This document shows positions 45,091 to 56,478 of a stretch of DNA of 64,000 nucleotides, in pieces. The DNA comes from Stachybotrys elegans (taxonomy: Eukaryota > Ascomycota > Sordariomycetes > Hypocreales > Stachybotryaceae), in contig JAGPNK010000009.1 in the NCBI GenBank assembly GCA_020746835.1, forward strand, positions 1,736,001 to 1,800,000, written 5' to 3'. The notes under the pieces were generated by a model. It saw only the letters and a list, made by a program, of their open reading frames with translations, did not search any database and was not told where the DNA came from. A program made the translations under genes and the position numbers. Within the stretch, counting starts at the first letter, position 1. Each line of letters begins with the position of its first letter.

Positions 45091-46776
45091 AGTGCCGATA
45101 GGACGAATCCACCGTATACTTGGACTTATCCGACGCGGGTGCAGAGCAACAGCGAGACTGAGGCAAGTCGTGAGATTTATATTCTTACATGCTTATGCAA
45201 AGCAATCAAGTTTACAACAGTCCAATTGCCATTTTAGGAAGGTATGATGATTTCTTAGCGGCATAATGCCCAGGCGTGCTCAAAATCCGGTACCTCATGC
45301 CGTAGGTGGTGCACGTGCATGCAATAATGCAACATTCTGGACGAAGGGGTCGTCAAGTGGATACAATACATCGTGAGTTATATGGCTCACGTCAAATATT
45401 AATCTGATTAAGCCCACTGATAGTGGGTTCCTTATCGCAGAAAGCCTGTTCCAGACTGTGATTTATTCCCATTTCAGATGGTACCTCGGAACTATCCTTT
45501 CCTTTTCTTCACGTGCATGCCCCAACTTGCAAGTAGTTGTGGCCAAATGAAGCCGTTTGGGAGGGGAAGCCACGACAATAACACAATGTGGGCTAATTAC
45601 CACCTTTGTAGACATAGTTTTCTCAACTGCCGAAATCTCGTGCGCTTATGCGTGGAGTTCAGACTCAGGCCTGGTTGGTGATAAATGATTCTGGGACGCA
45701 TCTTAAAAGATAACAGCTTAGTCGAGATCCAGCCAAGAAGCGGAGTCGGTCTCCTGGCCCGGTAGGCAGAGGAGCTGCCAGCAGCCAGTTGCTTCATACA
45801 AACGGAAGGTGATATTGCGAGGAGAGATGTCGGTGAACAATGTAAGCGAGCAGCCTGGCTATTACGCGAGAGGTCGCTTGATTACATGTAAGATTGAGTG
45901 CCACATCCCAAACATTTAAAGACCATCAAAACGCATGATACTGGACGTATATAACCAAGTCGACTGCTATAGGTCGTTTGACGCTGCGCTTAGGAACAAA
46001 GTATGTAATCTCCTAGAGTGATTTATATATGGTTAAATACATCGCCGCCGATGGCATCGTCTCGTAGGGTTCTTCCCCATATTGGAGCACCATATGCGAG
46101 AAGTTGGAGCGATGCACATGGGCCTACTGCAGTTCCAGATTAACGAATCTGACAATTGGCTTACCGGTGATTCTACATAGGAACTATACAAATAACAGGA
46201 CCCGAGTGCATATATGACTTCTGATCCTGCGATCCTCAAAGTCGTCTTTCCTGTGGTGGGGAGAGTTCACCCTTGTGTAGGGTGGCGAACGGATATCAGG
46301 CAATTTGTTAGGCCAGAAGTTGCGGGGCCATGCTCGAAAGCACATTCGATGATCCTATCTTCCCTTGCCCCATCGATAAGTAAGGCCTGTTTCAATAGAA
46401 TTCCTTCATCTCCAAAGTAGAACATGAAATGGACTGTAAACCGAGCCCTTGCCCAGCCATGGCGACTCTGTAAGTCATGGGAGGAGCGGGTGGAGGAGGT
46501 GGTTTCTTGTCTTTAAAAGTCCCAGTGCTGACATGACTATCAATATTATATTAAATTTACTACCGGGTGACGGCCGGCATATCTTATTGCCCGTCCAACT
46601 TCAAAAGAGCTGGCCATCAGCGAGCTAACCTCTCGGTATAGCTTCAATCAGAAGGGAAAGAACTTTGCCAGGGCTGGGTATTGAAAGCATTGGTCCTTGA
46701 ATGAGAAATGAGAGCGACCCTACAGAAGATGATGATTGCAAAGAACATCTTGCGGACTCGAAATTCCTGAATCTAA
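45091..46776. other. Intergenic, no supported gene
   Basis: 1.7 kb of AT-rich sequence with only short frames. Nothing recognisable. Confidence 0.4.
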
Positions 46777-48574
46777 CTAAGTAGATGCTATGAAATCTTG
46801 CCAAAGGTTACCACGGGCCTTGAAGCGCAAGCTAGGCCCGCTGTGGTCAACAGTAAAGACATCGAACAGTTGGAATTCTTCCACAACAGTCCGTCCAGCT
46901 TCACCTCCAACGGTGCCTCCGCCCAAATCCCCAGTCTCTCCTTGAGCCTTTTCAAAGTCAAAGTACCATATCGTCTTCGCGAGAGTCAGGCTTGCCTCCA
47001 GATATGCCATGGCCTTTCCAACACAGTTGCGTTCTCCCATAGCAAAGGGCACGAATGCGCGACGCATGATGCTACGTGCTTCAGTTTCACTTGTTGTTTC
47101 CTCATGGTCTGACTCCAGCCATCTATCTGGGCGAAACTGGAATGGCTCTGGGAAATATTCTGGGTTGTGCATAATGCTGTATAGCCCAACCCCAACCGAT
47201 GTACCAGGAGGTATGACATGGCCGTCAACGACCAGAGACTCCTTACGAGCAGCCGTCATGTCCTGCTCGCGCCACATGGGACCTGGAATCGGCGGTGACA
47301 TGCGGAGTGTCTCGTCAATCACTGCGCGAAGATATTTGCATGCCGCAAGCTTCGGCCCGTTGCGGATATCACGTCCCGACTCAAATGCCGAGCGAATCTC
47401 AGAAGCAAGTGTCGAGTATATGGACGGATTCCTTGAAAGGTAAAATAGACAGGCAGCTATGGCTGTTGCGGTAGTAGATCCACCTGCTCAAATGTGAGCC
47501 GGAAGGGCTGTAACAAGTTTGGGAGTTAATTTACCGGCAGTGAAGAATATTCCACCTTCAGCCCATATCTGTGTATTGCGGAGATCGTCTTCCTCTTCTG
47601 TGTTGGTCGATCCATCGCCTGCGGCGAAAAAGTAGAGGTCATGTTTGGCATTTCTGGGCATCGCCATGCGTGTGTCAATCATATGCCTGAGAACGCCTCG
47701 GAAACGCTCAACACGCTTTTTAAATAGCCACTGGACACCTCCATCAAGCTTTCTGAGCGATGGCCACGTCATCAGCAAATTGAGACGAGCACTTAGGCCA
47801 TTCATAGCTTCGGGTATAAAGCGGTGAGTAGTTTCGGCTTGAGTGTTGAGGGCATAACCAAACGCCAAGTGACCAACTATGTCGACGCCGAGACGCTGAC
47901 AGCAAGGGGTCATGTCTACGACCTGAGATGGGCCATCCTTGCAAGACTGTAGGAGGCGTTCGAGAAATATATCAATCTGCTGCATCATGGTGGGTTCGAA
48001 CTTTCGTAGAGACATATCCGAGAGAGCGGAACCGACCATTTTGCGACTTTTCCGGTGCTCATTCTTGTCGATGAAGTTGAAGAGACTGGCCTTGTTATTC
48101 ATGCGAGATCCGACGTAAGTTCTTGCCTTTGTAACGTTCGGATTGAGGTATATATCTGAACAATGATTAGCATGGTGGGTTGCCTTGGTTTGGCTTTCAC
48201 TACCTTTGAGCGCCGTTATAGTGTTGAAGGATAGACGCTTGGGTCCAAGTCTGACAACAGGGCCTGTACGTGGTGCTCGGTTAAGCCAACCCAGGACCTC
48301 TCGTTAGCGTGGACTTACCATATTTCTGGTGGTTCAAGTAAGTGATAACATGGACTCGTCTTTTGACGGCATTCCAACCGAGGTAAGCATCAGAATATCG
48401 AGCCAAAAGTGGTCCAGGATACTTTCTCAGGCCGTCCCACGCAAAGTGATAACTTATAACGGCAACAAACTGCATGATTCCCATAATCAGTGAATGGACT
48501 CCCACGTGCTAGGGAAGAACACACACCAGGGCCACAAAGGAGAAAGCAGCAATAGATGCTATAGAGGACGCCAT
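46777..48574 (-). CDS. Cytochrome P450 monooxygenase
   Basis: Six exons. A very short first exon (MASSIASIAAFSFVAL, part of the membrane anchor) is spliced to FVAVISYHFAWDGLRKYPGP. Then GPVVRLGPKRLSFNTITALK and the C-helix region WQ-less variant NKASLFNFIDKNEHRKSRKM are read. The I-helix AEGGIFFTAGGSTTATA is split by an intron that carries an in-frame continuation. The K-helix is IDETLRMSPP, the PERF region FQFRPDRW and the heme loop FAMGERNCVGKAM. All key P450 motifs are intact. It is an ER-anchored monooxygenase of unknown substrate. It lies among two PTH11-like genes, an MFS exporter and a secreted protein. Confidence 0.85.
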
Positions 48575-49723
48575 GGCTACTCTTCGGGCTTCGCACAGGC
48601 GACTGCTATGACAATTTTGCAACAATGGAAGTGGACAAATGTTTAAAGGAATATGGAGCTTTCTACGCAATGTATGAAGGAGGAGGGGCAGCGTAGGTGA
48701 AAAGGATAATAGGAAGGTCAAAGAACATGGAGGATGGTACCAACGCCAAGTACTAAGAAGACAGGCGTATGCCGGCATCAGTATACGATTCTAATATTGG
48801 AAATTGTGCCGCCCCCAACCATAATTTAACCGTATCACTCTACCAACCAACATATCAAGTATCTTCATGCATACATGTACCTCGGTAGTTGGTAGGTAGC
48901 ATTTGCCGGCCTTTGTCCCTTCTCCACTTTCAGCCTTTGATCACACCCCTCCCCCATTTCCAAACCTCTTGTTCAAGGATAAACATGCTTGCGCCAAGAC
49001 CCTTTCTTGGCCGCTGTGAGAGGCGAGTGCATCACATAACGTAGCAGTCGCATAGAGATTTCGGTTTATATTTATAACCGCAATGCCTTTGCATTGCCGT
49101 GACTCGCGGCAAAACGAAAAAAAAAGGAAGAAGAAAAAAAGAACAGGTGTCCTCTCCATATCACGGGACCAGAAAGGTACGAGGAGGCTGTATTGGTAAA
49201 AGGTTATTATTAGTATGCAAGATGAGGCTTTGAGACGCAATCTACACATAAGGATGAGAGTTTCCATATACGGCTTGGTCCAAGAACGTAGTATGACGAC
49301 GCGTTGGACATCGGTGCACGGAGAGGAAAGTGAGCCGTTGAGGGCCCTATTTTTAAGGATGCGAGATCGCTGGTGGTTTTCACGTATGTATATCTAGGCT
49401 TTTCAATTTGCCGTGTCATTGGGACGAGCATCAGAGTGACGCAGTAACGATACTGATAGATTTTCCGATCGTGAACAGCAGCTTCTCGAAGGCCCCCCGA
49501 TAATAAAGACGGTATTAAACCAATGAATGACATTGGTTGAGAAAAGCGCGAGAAATCTAGCTGTGGGGATGGTGATGCCAAAGAGTAATGATACTATCAG
49601 CAAAGTTGTGATTTGTAACTCGTCCTTCCTACATACTCCATACATGCAAAATGACTTTGTCCCCCATTTTACAAGTTTCCTCTACCGCTAATGCAAGCAC
49701 CCTCTGCTCTTGATCCATGGGCC
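48575..49723. other. Intergenic with degenerate dispersed repeat copy F
   Basis: Non-coding. The segment 49474-49536 (ending AAAGACGGTATTAAACCAAT and GACATTGG) aligns to the second half of the dispersed repeat found at 11074, 26600 and 36750. Confidence 0.5.
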
Positions 49724-51116
49724 CTAGTGACTAGTAATAATTGGGTCCGTTGAGGACTTCGATCTTATCGTAGAGTCTTCGATGCCCGGGCCGGATTCGA
49801 GCGTTGTTCGTGTAAGTTCGATATCTGTAAACACACGAATGTCCCTTGACTTTCCACTATAGTTAGGCTTGACCCAAGAGTCATCGCCATCTGACCCGTG
49901 ATTCTTTTGCTGTGAAGTCGAGCCGGATAGGCGTGTCCAAGTACGAAATGATGTGATGACGCGAGAAAAGACGCCTTGATGCGAAAAGGCCTTGGGTACG
50001 CCTGGGGCGCAAAATACAACAAGAACGCCGCTCATTTCGACAAATGCCCAAATGGCATTAATGGATGAATCGTAAGTTGTATCACCTTGATAGTCGAGTG
50101 CAACGTTGGCCCAAAGCCGGCCGGCTGCGCAGATGACAATCCTATGTGTAAGAGGACGCAAAGTCAATTTTGAACCCATGAAGAAACGGAGCCATTGGGT
50201 TACAACTTACAACAAACCAATCGAGAATATAAGTGAGACACCGATTTTCCGAGGACGCGACATTTGAAGTGACCATATAAATCGCTGAGGCAAAATAAGA
50301 ATGTAGATGTCGAGGAAGAGGTTGAAGGCAGCTGTAGTAACATCTATAGCCTTTCGATCAAAGCACCTGCCTTCTAACCATGGCTCCCATATTTTCTCTG
50401 TCGGCACGCATGAGACCACTGACATGATGATGCCAATGACATAGACCAGGATATTGGTCACAAGCGCTATTTGAGTAGCCCAGAAAAAGGTATTGCGGGT
50501 GCCATGAGGCACAAAAATCCGCGTCCATTCAATCAGAATGGCAGTTTTGGCAAGGAGCATGAGGAGGGCATATGACATCCTCAATACGAGAAGCACCTGT
50601 CAGGCCGCCAATGACTCGCATTAGTACGTGAGCATGTATGATGAAGTCTGAACCGGTAACTCACGTAGAGCAAGTGCAGAAGATGTCTAACTTGAATGTC
50701 CCATTGGTGAACTAAAAAACCTCCAGTATACATGTACTGGATCATCACCCAAACAGCCCCGGAATAAGCCCCCTATTTGAGTATTAGCCGATGAAGTAAG
50801 CTCTAGCGTGGCGCCTCAAACATAAGCCGCGAAGCCAATATCTGTGCATATTAGTATAGCCCAAAGGAAATGGAGGTGTAGAGAATTGCCCACAGTCTTC
50901 CAGAGCTAATTTTTGGACGATGAACAGGCGCGCGTATAAGCGAAGCAACCCAAACGCTGTTACGATGGTCATACAAAGAACCATGACAGCAATCGCCATA
51001 TCATTGTGGTTGGAGGGATTTATAAAGTTGGAATCTCTACCCTCGGGAGGCTCTCGTGCAGGTCGACTTAGGATCTGCTCCTGGACCTCAGCGGGGTAGG
51101 ACGTGAAATTTTCCAT
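49724..51116 (-). CDS. PTH11-like rhodopsin-fold integral membrane protein
   Basis: Start at 51116. The extracellular N-terminus is about 40 residues, followed by TM1 MAIAVMVLCMTIVTAFGLLR. The helices LLVLRMSYALLMLLAKTAIL and EWTRIFVPHGTRNTFFWATQ are followed by CFDRKAIDVTTAAFNLFLDI, ILILPQRFIWSLQMSRPRKI and, after an intron, VICAAGRLWANVALDY and AIWAFVEMSGVLVVFCAPGV. The conserved motifs line up one for one with the gene at 38450-40029, so the two are paralogs. The polar tail is about 110 residues. Two small exons near 50640-50880 were read only approximately. Confidence 0.75.
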
Positions 51117-51659
51117 CTTTGTGATGTGTGAAGCGAAGAAGTCGATTCAGAGTCCGTAGTTCGTAAGGACATGGAAATACTTGAGCCATAGGACAAGAAA
51201 ACGATTCCAAGTCACTGGCGAAGGGAATGCCAAGGTAGCTCCCCGGGAGGCGCTGCAAGCCGAAACTTAAAACCCAAAAGTAGAAAGAAAGCGCGCCATT
51301 TAGGCTCAGGGGTAATGGTGATGTTGGTAAGCAGTGCATATCAAGTGTGCAGGTAATCCTGGAACTCCATCCACACCCAATGTCCATTTGCTGGAAGTAC
51401 CACCCTGAGCGCTACGTAAGTTTATTCCAACCCCCCTCCCCCCGAACTTGAGGGTGACATAAGGCATCGTAGCCTCGTAAAAGCGTGGGCCAGCGTTGTA
51501 TCACTGATGTTGTCTTTTGAACATCCAGGGGGCTTTTGATTCACTTCTTGGTGTGGATGGTATTTGTGGTGCTCCCTTCTTCCGTGATGCTCAGTATATG
51601 CTCATACTGCCTCAATTATTCGTGATTGTGCAGCTTCCGATCGAGGAATTGTTCCGCAG
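51117..51659. other. Intergenic, no supported gene
   Basis: Promoter of the PTH11-like gene and sequence before the MFS relic. No recognisable domain. Confidence 0.35.
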
Positions 51660-52700
51660 AAACCTAGAGTACTTTTCGCCAGGATGGACTTTCTAGGTTT
51701 CTTCCTGCTCATGGGGTAATCAGTTACCTCCACAGCGGCGTTTCAAGAAGCCGATGCAGCCTATGCTTGGAACTGGGCCTAGTTTCTTACTCTACTCATC
51801 CTATCAGTTGCGCTTTGGGTTGGACTTATGGTGTGGGAGCGACGCGTCACTAAACGCGACCACACCTGTGAGCCTGTCCTTCCATGGAGGTTCTTCGCCA
51901 ATCGGGTAATAATTGGCATCATGCTGTGGGTTCCAGATATATACGCGTAATCACCGACGTTGAATACTGATTCGACATAGTGGATTTGTGCTTCTGGGTG
52001 CTCCCATAGCCGTCATAATTTTCCAGCCCCCCCAGCGATGTGCGCTCATCCATGGCCTCTCAAATCTCGAATCTGGTGTCCGACTAGTTCCATACGGCGC
52101 CGTGTTCCCTGTTGGTTTAATAAGCAGTGCTAAAATAGCGAGCAAGTTCAAGGCTCCAGCTATATATTTTGTGCTTGTAGATTCTGTCATGCAAGTCGTT
52201 GGCTGCGCGCTACTGTCTGCGTTCAGCACATCGGTAGCCATCGACCCAGCAGTCTATGGCTACGACGTCCTCTGTGGTCTCGGGTGTGGCACGAAGTACC
52301 AGATGTTATACCTCTTGGTTCCATTCACTGCCGAAGAACGTGATAAAGGTAGGATTTCCATACAGCAACACCGATGGACGACTCGATGTTGACAGAAGCG
52401 TAGCTGTGGGTACAGGTGCAGCCAACCAAACCCGATGGATGGGCAGCGCATTTGGCTTGGCAATTGCTACAGCTGTGCTCAATAGCTGCACCTCCCCGCG
52501 TCTTGAAGGATTAGGCCTATCCGACTTAAACCAGCTGCTGTTGACATACCAGCAAAGTGCGCTGCCGACGGGCTTGCAGGATGCGGTAGGTTGTCCTACC
52601 CGGGGGGTTCAACCGACAGATGTTGGTTCTATATTTGCGGGCGCTGAAATTCCAACCGCTCTGCTTCTGCGGGGGAACAGGCCAATAGTTACTGTGTGAT
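51660..52700 (+). pseudogene. MFS transporter relic, C-terminal half only
   Basis: The reading MDFLGFFLLMG, then a stop, then LTLLILSVALWVGLMVWERR, CEPVLPWRFFANRVIIGIML, LGAPIAVIIFQPPQRCALIH, GVRLVPYGAVFPVGLISSAK, CGLGCGTKYQMLYLLVPF and AVGTGAANQTRWMGSAFGLA follows the second half of the intact exporter at 41433-43399 segment by segment. Even the intron before AVG corresponds. Stops, frameshifts and the missing N-terminal half show it is dead. Confidence 0.75.
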
Positions 52701-52968
52701 ATTGAACTTGATACCTACCAACCTGCATATTACCTACAGATAAATGCGCTGGCCTGAATACTGAGTCGGCAAGGTGGCTTAGCGTGGATGTTGAGATGAT
52801 GGCAGTCGCATCCATTATGGGGGCAGAGTAAGGGTGCATTTGCTGACCTGCCAGATTGGTCCTCTAGCCAAGCCAACACATGCGGGACTTCAGTCATCAC
52901 TACTACCACATTGCATGTCCTTGTGAAACTGGGGCTGTTGACAGGCTGACGAGGCCCCGATTGTCTAT

Positions 52969-53040
52969 GTGGAATTTCCTGTTGGTGCCGTGCGTCCCGA
53001 TGGGACACAAGACAGCGACTTCGGGGAGTCCCCTTTGATG
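52969..53040 (+). repeat. Diverged dispersed repeat copy D
   Basis: Starts ATGTGGAATTTCCTGTTGG and continues GATGGGACACAAGACAGCGA CTTCGGGGAG, alignable to the first 70 bases of copies A-C with about one difference in five. It lies about 190 bp before the ketosynthase relic. Confidence 0.55.
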
Positions 53041-53224
53041 TCTACGCCTTCCCCAGCCAACACACGTACGGGTGAACACCGAATTGGAGGAGGCGTGTCG
53101 ACTTGTCTCCCGGAGAAGCTTCGCTCTTATCGCGTGCCAGTGGGGGCGGTCTTACTCTTGCATTGCCCATGCTTGGTAGTACCAACATGATCTAACAACA
53201 TCCATTGGTCTCTCCTTATTGACG

Positions 53225-53935
53225 CAGGAGGACACCGGGCATCACCCAACCAAGCCCCGAAGCCCAGGAGCTACTAATACATCATACGTATCGAAACACT
53301 GGGTTGGATCTCCACAAGACTCGTTATGTTGAAGCACATGGCCGGCTTTCTACTATCCCGTTCCCGCGACAAACCGAGGCTGACGGCATTTGAAAGCTAC
53401 CGGAACGCCCGTAGGCGACCCACTTGAAGTCACAGTCGTCGGAAAGGTATTTCGGGTTCATTGTTCCGCCGATGAGCCTCTTATCGTGTACGTCCGAGAG
53501 GTCTTGAAACGAGTTGACTACGAACATATGCTAATAAACATGGTTTTACTGCAGCGGATCCAACAAGTCAAAAATTGGCCATCTCGGAGGAGCCAGTGGC
53601 CTCGCTGGCATTATCAAGGCTGTCTTGATGCTTGTGTCCGTCTTCATACCTGCTCGAGCTACGTTTAGAATGCTGGACCCGAACATCAAGGCCGACTTCT
53701 ACAACATCAGAGTTAGTTTTCTAAGCCCCCTATTGTATTTGACCATCGAAATTTGGAACTCATCGTCCACCAGTTTCCGACTGATTTCGCGTCGTGGCCT
53801 GCCGAAGGAGTCCGTAGAATCTCCGTCAACTCATTTGGATTTGGAGGAGCCAATACCCATGTTGTCTTGGACGACGCCCTTCACTATCTTCAACACTGGG
53901 GCCTCTCTGGTTGCCATTCCAAGACAATTACTAAC
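53225..53935 (+). pseudogene. Polyketide synthase ketosynthase-domain relic
   Basis: Fragments follow the type I ketosynthase: EAQELLIHHTYRNTGLDLHK with TRYVEAHG near 53310, then GTPVGDPLEVTVVGKVF near 53410, and KIGHLGGASGLAGIIKAVLM near 53580. NPNIKADFYNIRV follows, and EGVRRISVNSFGFGGANTHV comes near 53820. The His of EAHGTGT-P is partly preserved, the second His is seen in GHL, and the region carrying the catalytic Cys was not found. The frame changes at least three times. No acyltransferase or reducing domains follow, so only a small piece of a synthase survives. Confidence 0.7.
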
Positions 53936-54583
53936 ACTGGCCCTAATGATGCTAAGGAGAGTGTTAATGGTGAACATCTCGGCGGTTTCAACGTGAATGA
54001 GGTAGGTAACTGTGTGATGCAGCAAGTCGATTATTCAACCCCTGTACCTGGCGTCTCACTGTCACCAAAGCTGTTGATATCGAGTGCATTAGACCACGAC
54101 GATTCAAAGGAGCATCCCAGTCTGTAGTTTGTTAGGCCCGTACAAGTGTCACACATGACGCAGCTCTGCGTTGATGGGGGGCCGTCCGACAGTATGCGGA
54201 TTGGCTATAGCATCTTCTGCCACCTGAAGTGTCGTATTAGGCAGACGTCGGCTGGAGTGGAATATAGTTGGTGGCGGGAGATAAACATGGTCATGATCTA
54301 AGGTACATTGCGTGCGCGTATCGCCCACTCTTACGGTACAAGATGACCCTCTCTTGATGTTGGTTGCTTCATTCCACACACCCCCTTGCCCCCTTGCCCC
54401 TCCCCTCATCCCCCCTCCCACTCCAATGCATTGTATGAGCACCTTATCCGTCATTTGCCCGCCGTGTGACTAGCCTTCTTCTTCTATAAAGTCCGTTTAA
54501 TTTTCGCTTTCACCCTGTCGATGGTAGCAGGGATTTTATCACTCATTCTTTCTTGATTGATCCAACACGCAGGCACCCAAAAG
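53936..54583. other. Intergenic, no supported gene
   Basis: Downstream of the ketosynthase relic. A C-rich stretch lies near 54378-54423 (reverse strand G-rich) and the promoter of the DUF829 gene follows. Confidence 0.35.
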
Positions 54584-55454
54584 ATGGCACCCGCGGCATC
54601 ATCAAAGGGAGCCAAGGCTGATCCATTGAGTTTTATGGTCAAGCTTTCTCCATGTATTCTTGTTCATCGACCGGCCGAGGATGGGATCGAAAGAACGACC
54701 CATTCTCCCAAGCTTATACTACTGGTCCCCTGGATGAGCGCGGCTTCTTCGCACATAGCCAGATATGTTCGGGCATACGAAGCAAACTATCCCGGTTCAC
54801 AGATTCTAGTAATTCGCAATTCGCTCAAGCACCTTCTTTGGAAGCCTTCTGAGTATGTTAGGTACCCAACTCATGCAACACATTGCTTACATATTTTGCA
54901 GGCCTTCTCCTGACGTTCGTCCCGCCATCGCTGTAATCCGCGCTGCACAGAATCCAGACGATCCACGCCCACAAGTTTTGGTTCACATGTGGTCTAATGG
55001 TGGCTCAGCCATGCTGAGCCACCTGCGTGCTGCTTACGGCGACGACTTTCCTCCTCATGTCACCATTTACGACTCAGGCCCTGGTTGTTACAGCTACTCG
55101 AGATGCGTGGCAGCTGTCATGGCGGGCATGCCTGCATGGATGTATTTCATTACGTACCCTTTCGTGTCCGTCATAACCATCCTGTATTGGATCTGGTATT
55201 TTGGGGGAACAAACGGCTTTCAACGCTTCTACGATTCTCATAACCATGTCAAGGGCGAAGTCCGCCGAGCCTATATATACAGCGAGTCAGATAAGCTCGT
55301 CGACTATCATGATGTGGACAGGCATGCGGACCATGCCCGACAGCGGGGTTACTCCGTTCGACAAGAGAGGTTTACGGGAACACGGCATGTGGCCCATATA
55401 CGAGGGGATGAAGAACGATACTGGAAGGTTATCAAGGAGACATGGCAAGGCTAA
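54584..55454 (+). CDS. DUF829 / TMEM53-family alpha-beta hydrolase-like protein (PaxU-like)
   Basis: Two exons (54584-54852, 54902-55454) give 273 residues. The DUF829 pattern is clear: PKLILLVPWMSAASSHIARY in the first part, then VLVHMWSNGGSAML (a nucleophile-elbow-like motif without the usual GxSxG). Later regions are TIYDSGPGCYSYSRC, AYIYSESDKLVDYHDVDRHA and FTGTRHVAHIRGDEERYW, with a His near the C-terminus. Fungal relatives occur in secondary-metabolite loci, for example indole-diterpene paxU, whose role is unclear. A hydrophobic segment (WMYFITYPFVSVITILYWIW) suggests membrane association. It lies next to the ketosynthase relic and may be a leftover of the same lost locus. Confidence 0.8.
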
Positions 55455-56478
55455 GAAAACGCTCAACTCTGCAGACTCTCCGCTACGGTCTGATGAAAGA
55501 CGGGCCGAAGGTGTCGTTGCCAGTGCTTGACTAGTGGTGGAAAAGGATGGTTCCAGCCAAGACGGACGGGCCAAGTGCCGTGGGTGTCTGACATGTCGAA
55601 CGCTCTCTTATCTCTCATTCAAGACGCTATTTACCCCACGAAGCTGGGATTGCATATCGTCGTGGTCCTGAGGCTCACGGTTCGGCGTTTCGAAATGCCA
55701 TTGCCGGCTGGAAACTCGAATGTGAAGCAGTCAAAACTTGGGATACAGCCTGCCTACATTTCAAAAAAGAAAAAAGAAGAAATATGGAGTCTGTTATCCG
55801 TGATGGTACTGGATACCCAACAGTGGAATACTAGCCCCAATCTTGATGTCAAATCTCCCGTCTCATGTGAGTGGCGCATTCTTTGGAATCTCAACCAAAG
55901 AGTAGGACTTATTGGCCTTCGCCTTTTCCAACTTGCATCAAGTCTCCACTTTGTCACCGCCTGGTTGATATGATTCCATCTGGATGCTGTGTGCAGATCT
56001 GAGACAGATCCTTGATGGCTCGGCATGCAGGAGAACATGTCAGCAAGAAAAGGCAAAATTAACATCTCATGTCATTATTTTGTTTCACACTCGTTTGATG
56101 ACCCATGATTGTCCTATGGGGCCATAGCGATCCCTGAGAGCTTGTATCCCATCACCGATCATCGTGTCAACCTCCACCCATCGTGTGATAACCCTGGGGT
56201 GTTGTGCAGATATCAGTGGCTAGGTCACCGGGTGCCAAGGAAGCGACGCCCCTTTCTACAGAGGGAAAATCATGCGATAGGTGCGAGGATGATCTGTCCA
56301 TGCATCGCAGGAACAAGGGTTAGCCGGCAGAAGAGGCAAATATCGCCACTGGCTGAGATATGTGAATGCCCCGAGCAGGTCTGAGAATAGGCGTTTGTGT
56401 ATATAGCTCCTGATAGGGACGATTCCTGCAGCGTACGATATCGTCAAGAATCCAAAGACACACCGCGCAGCACTCGCA
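55455..56478. other. Intergenic, no supported gene
   Basis: 1 kb between the DUF829 gene and the long MFS gene. Reading frames at 55527-55973 and 56109-56384 have no recognisable domain. Confidence 0.4.
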
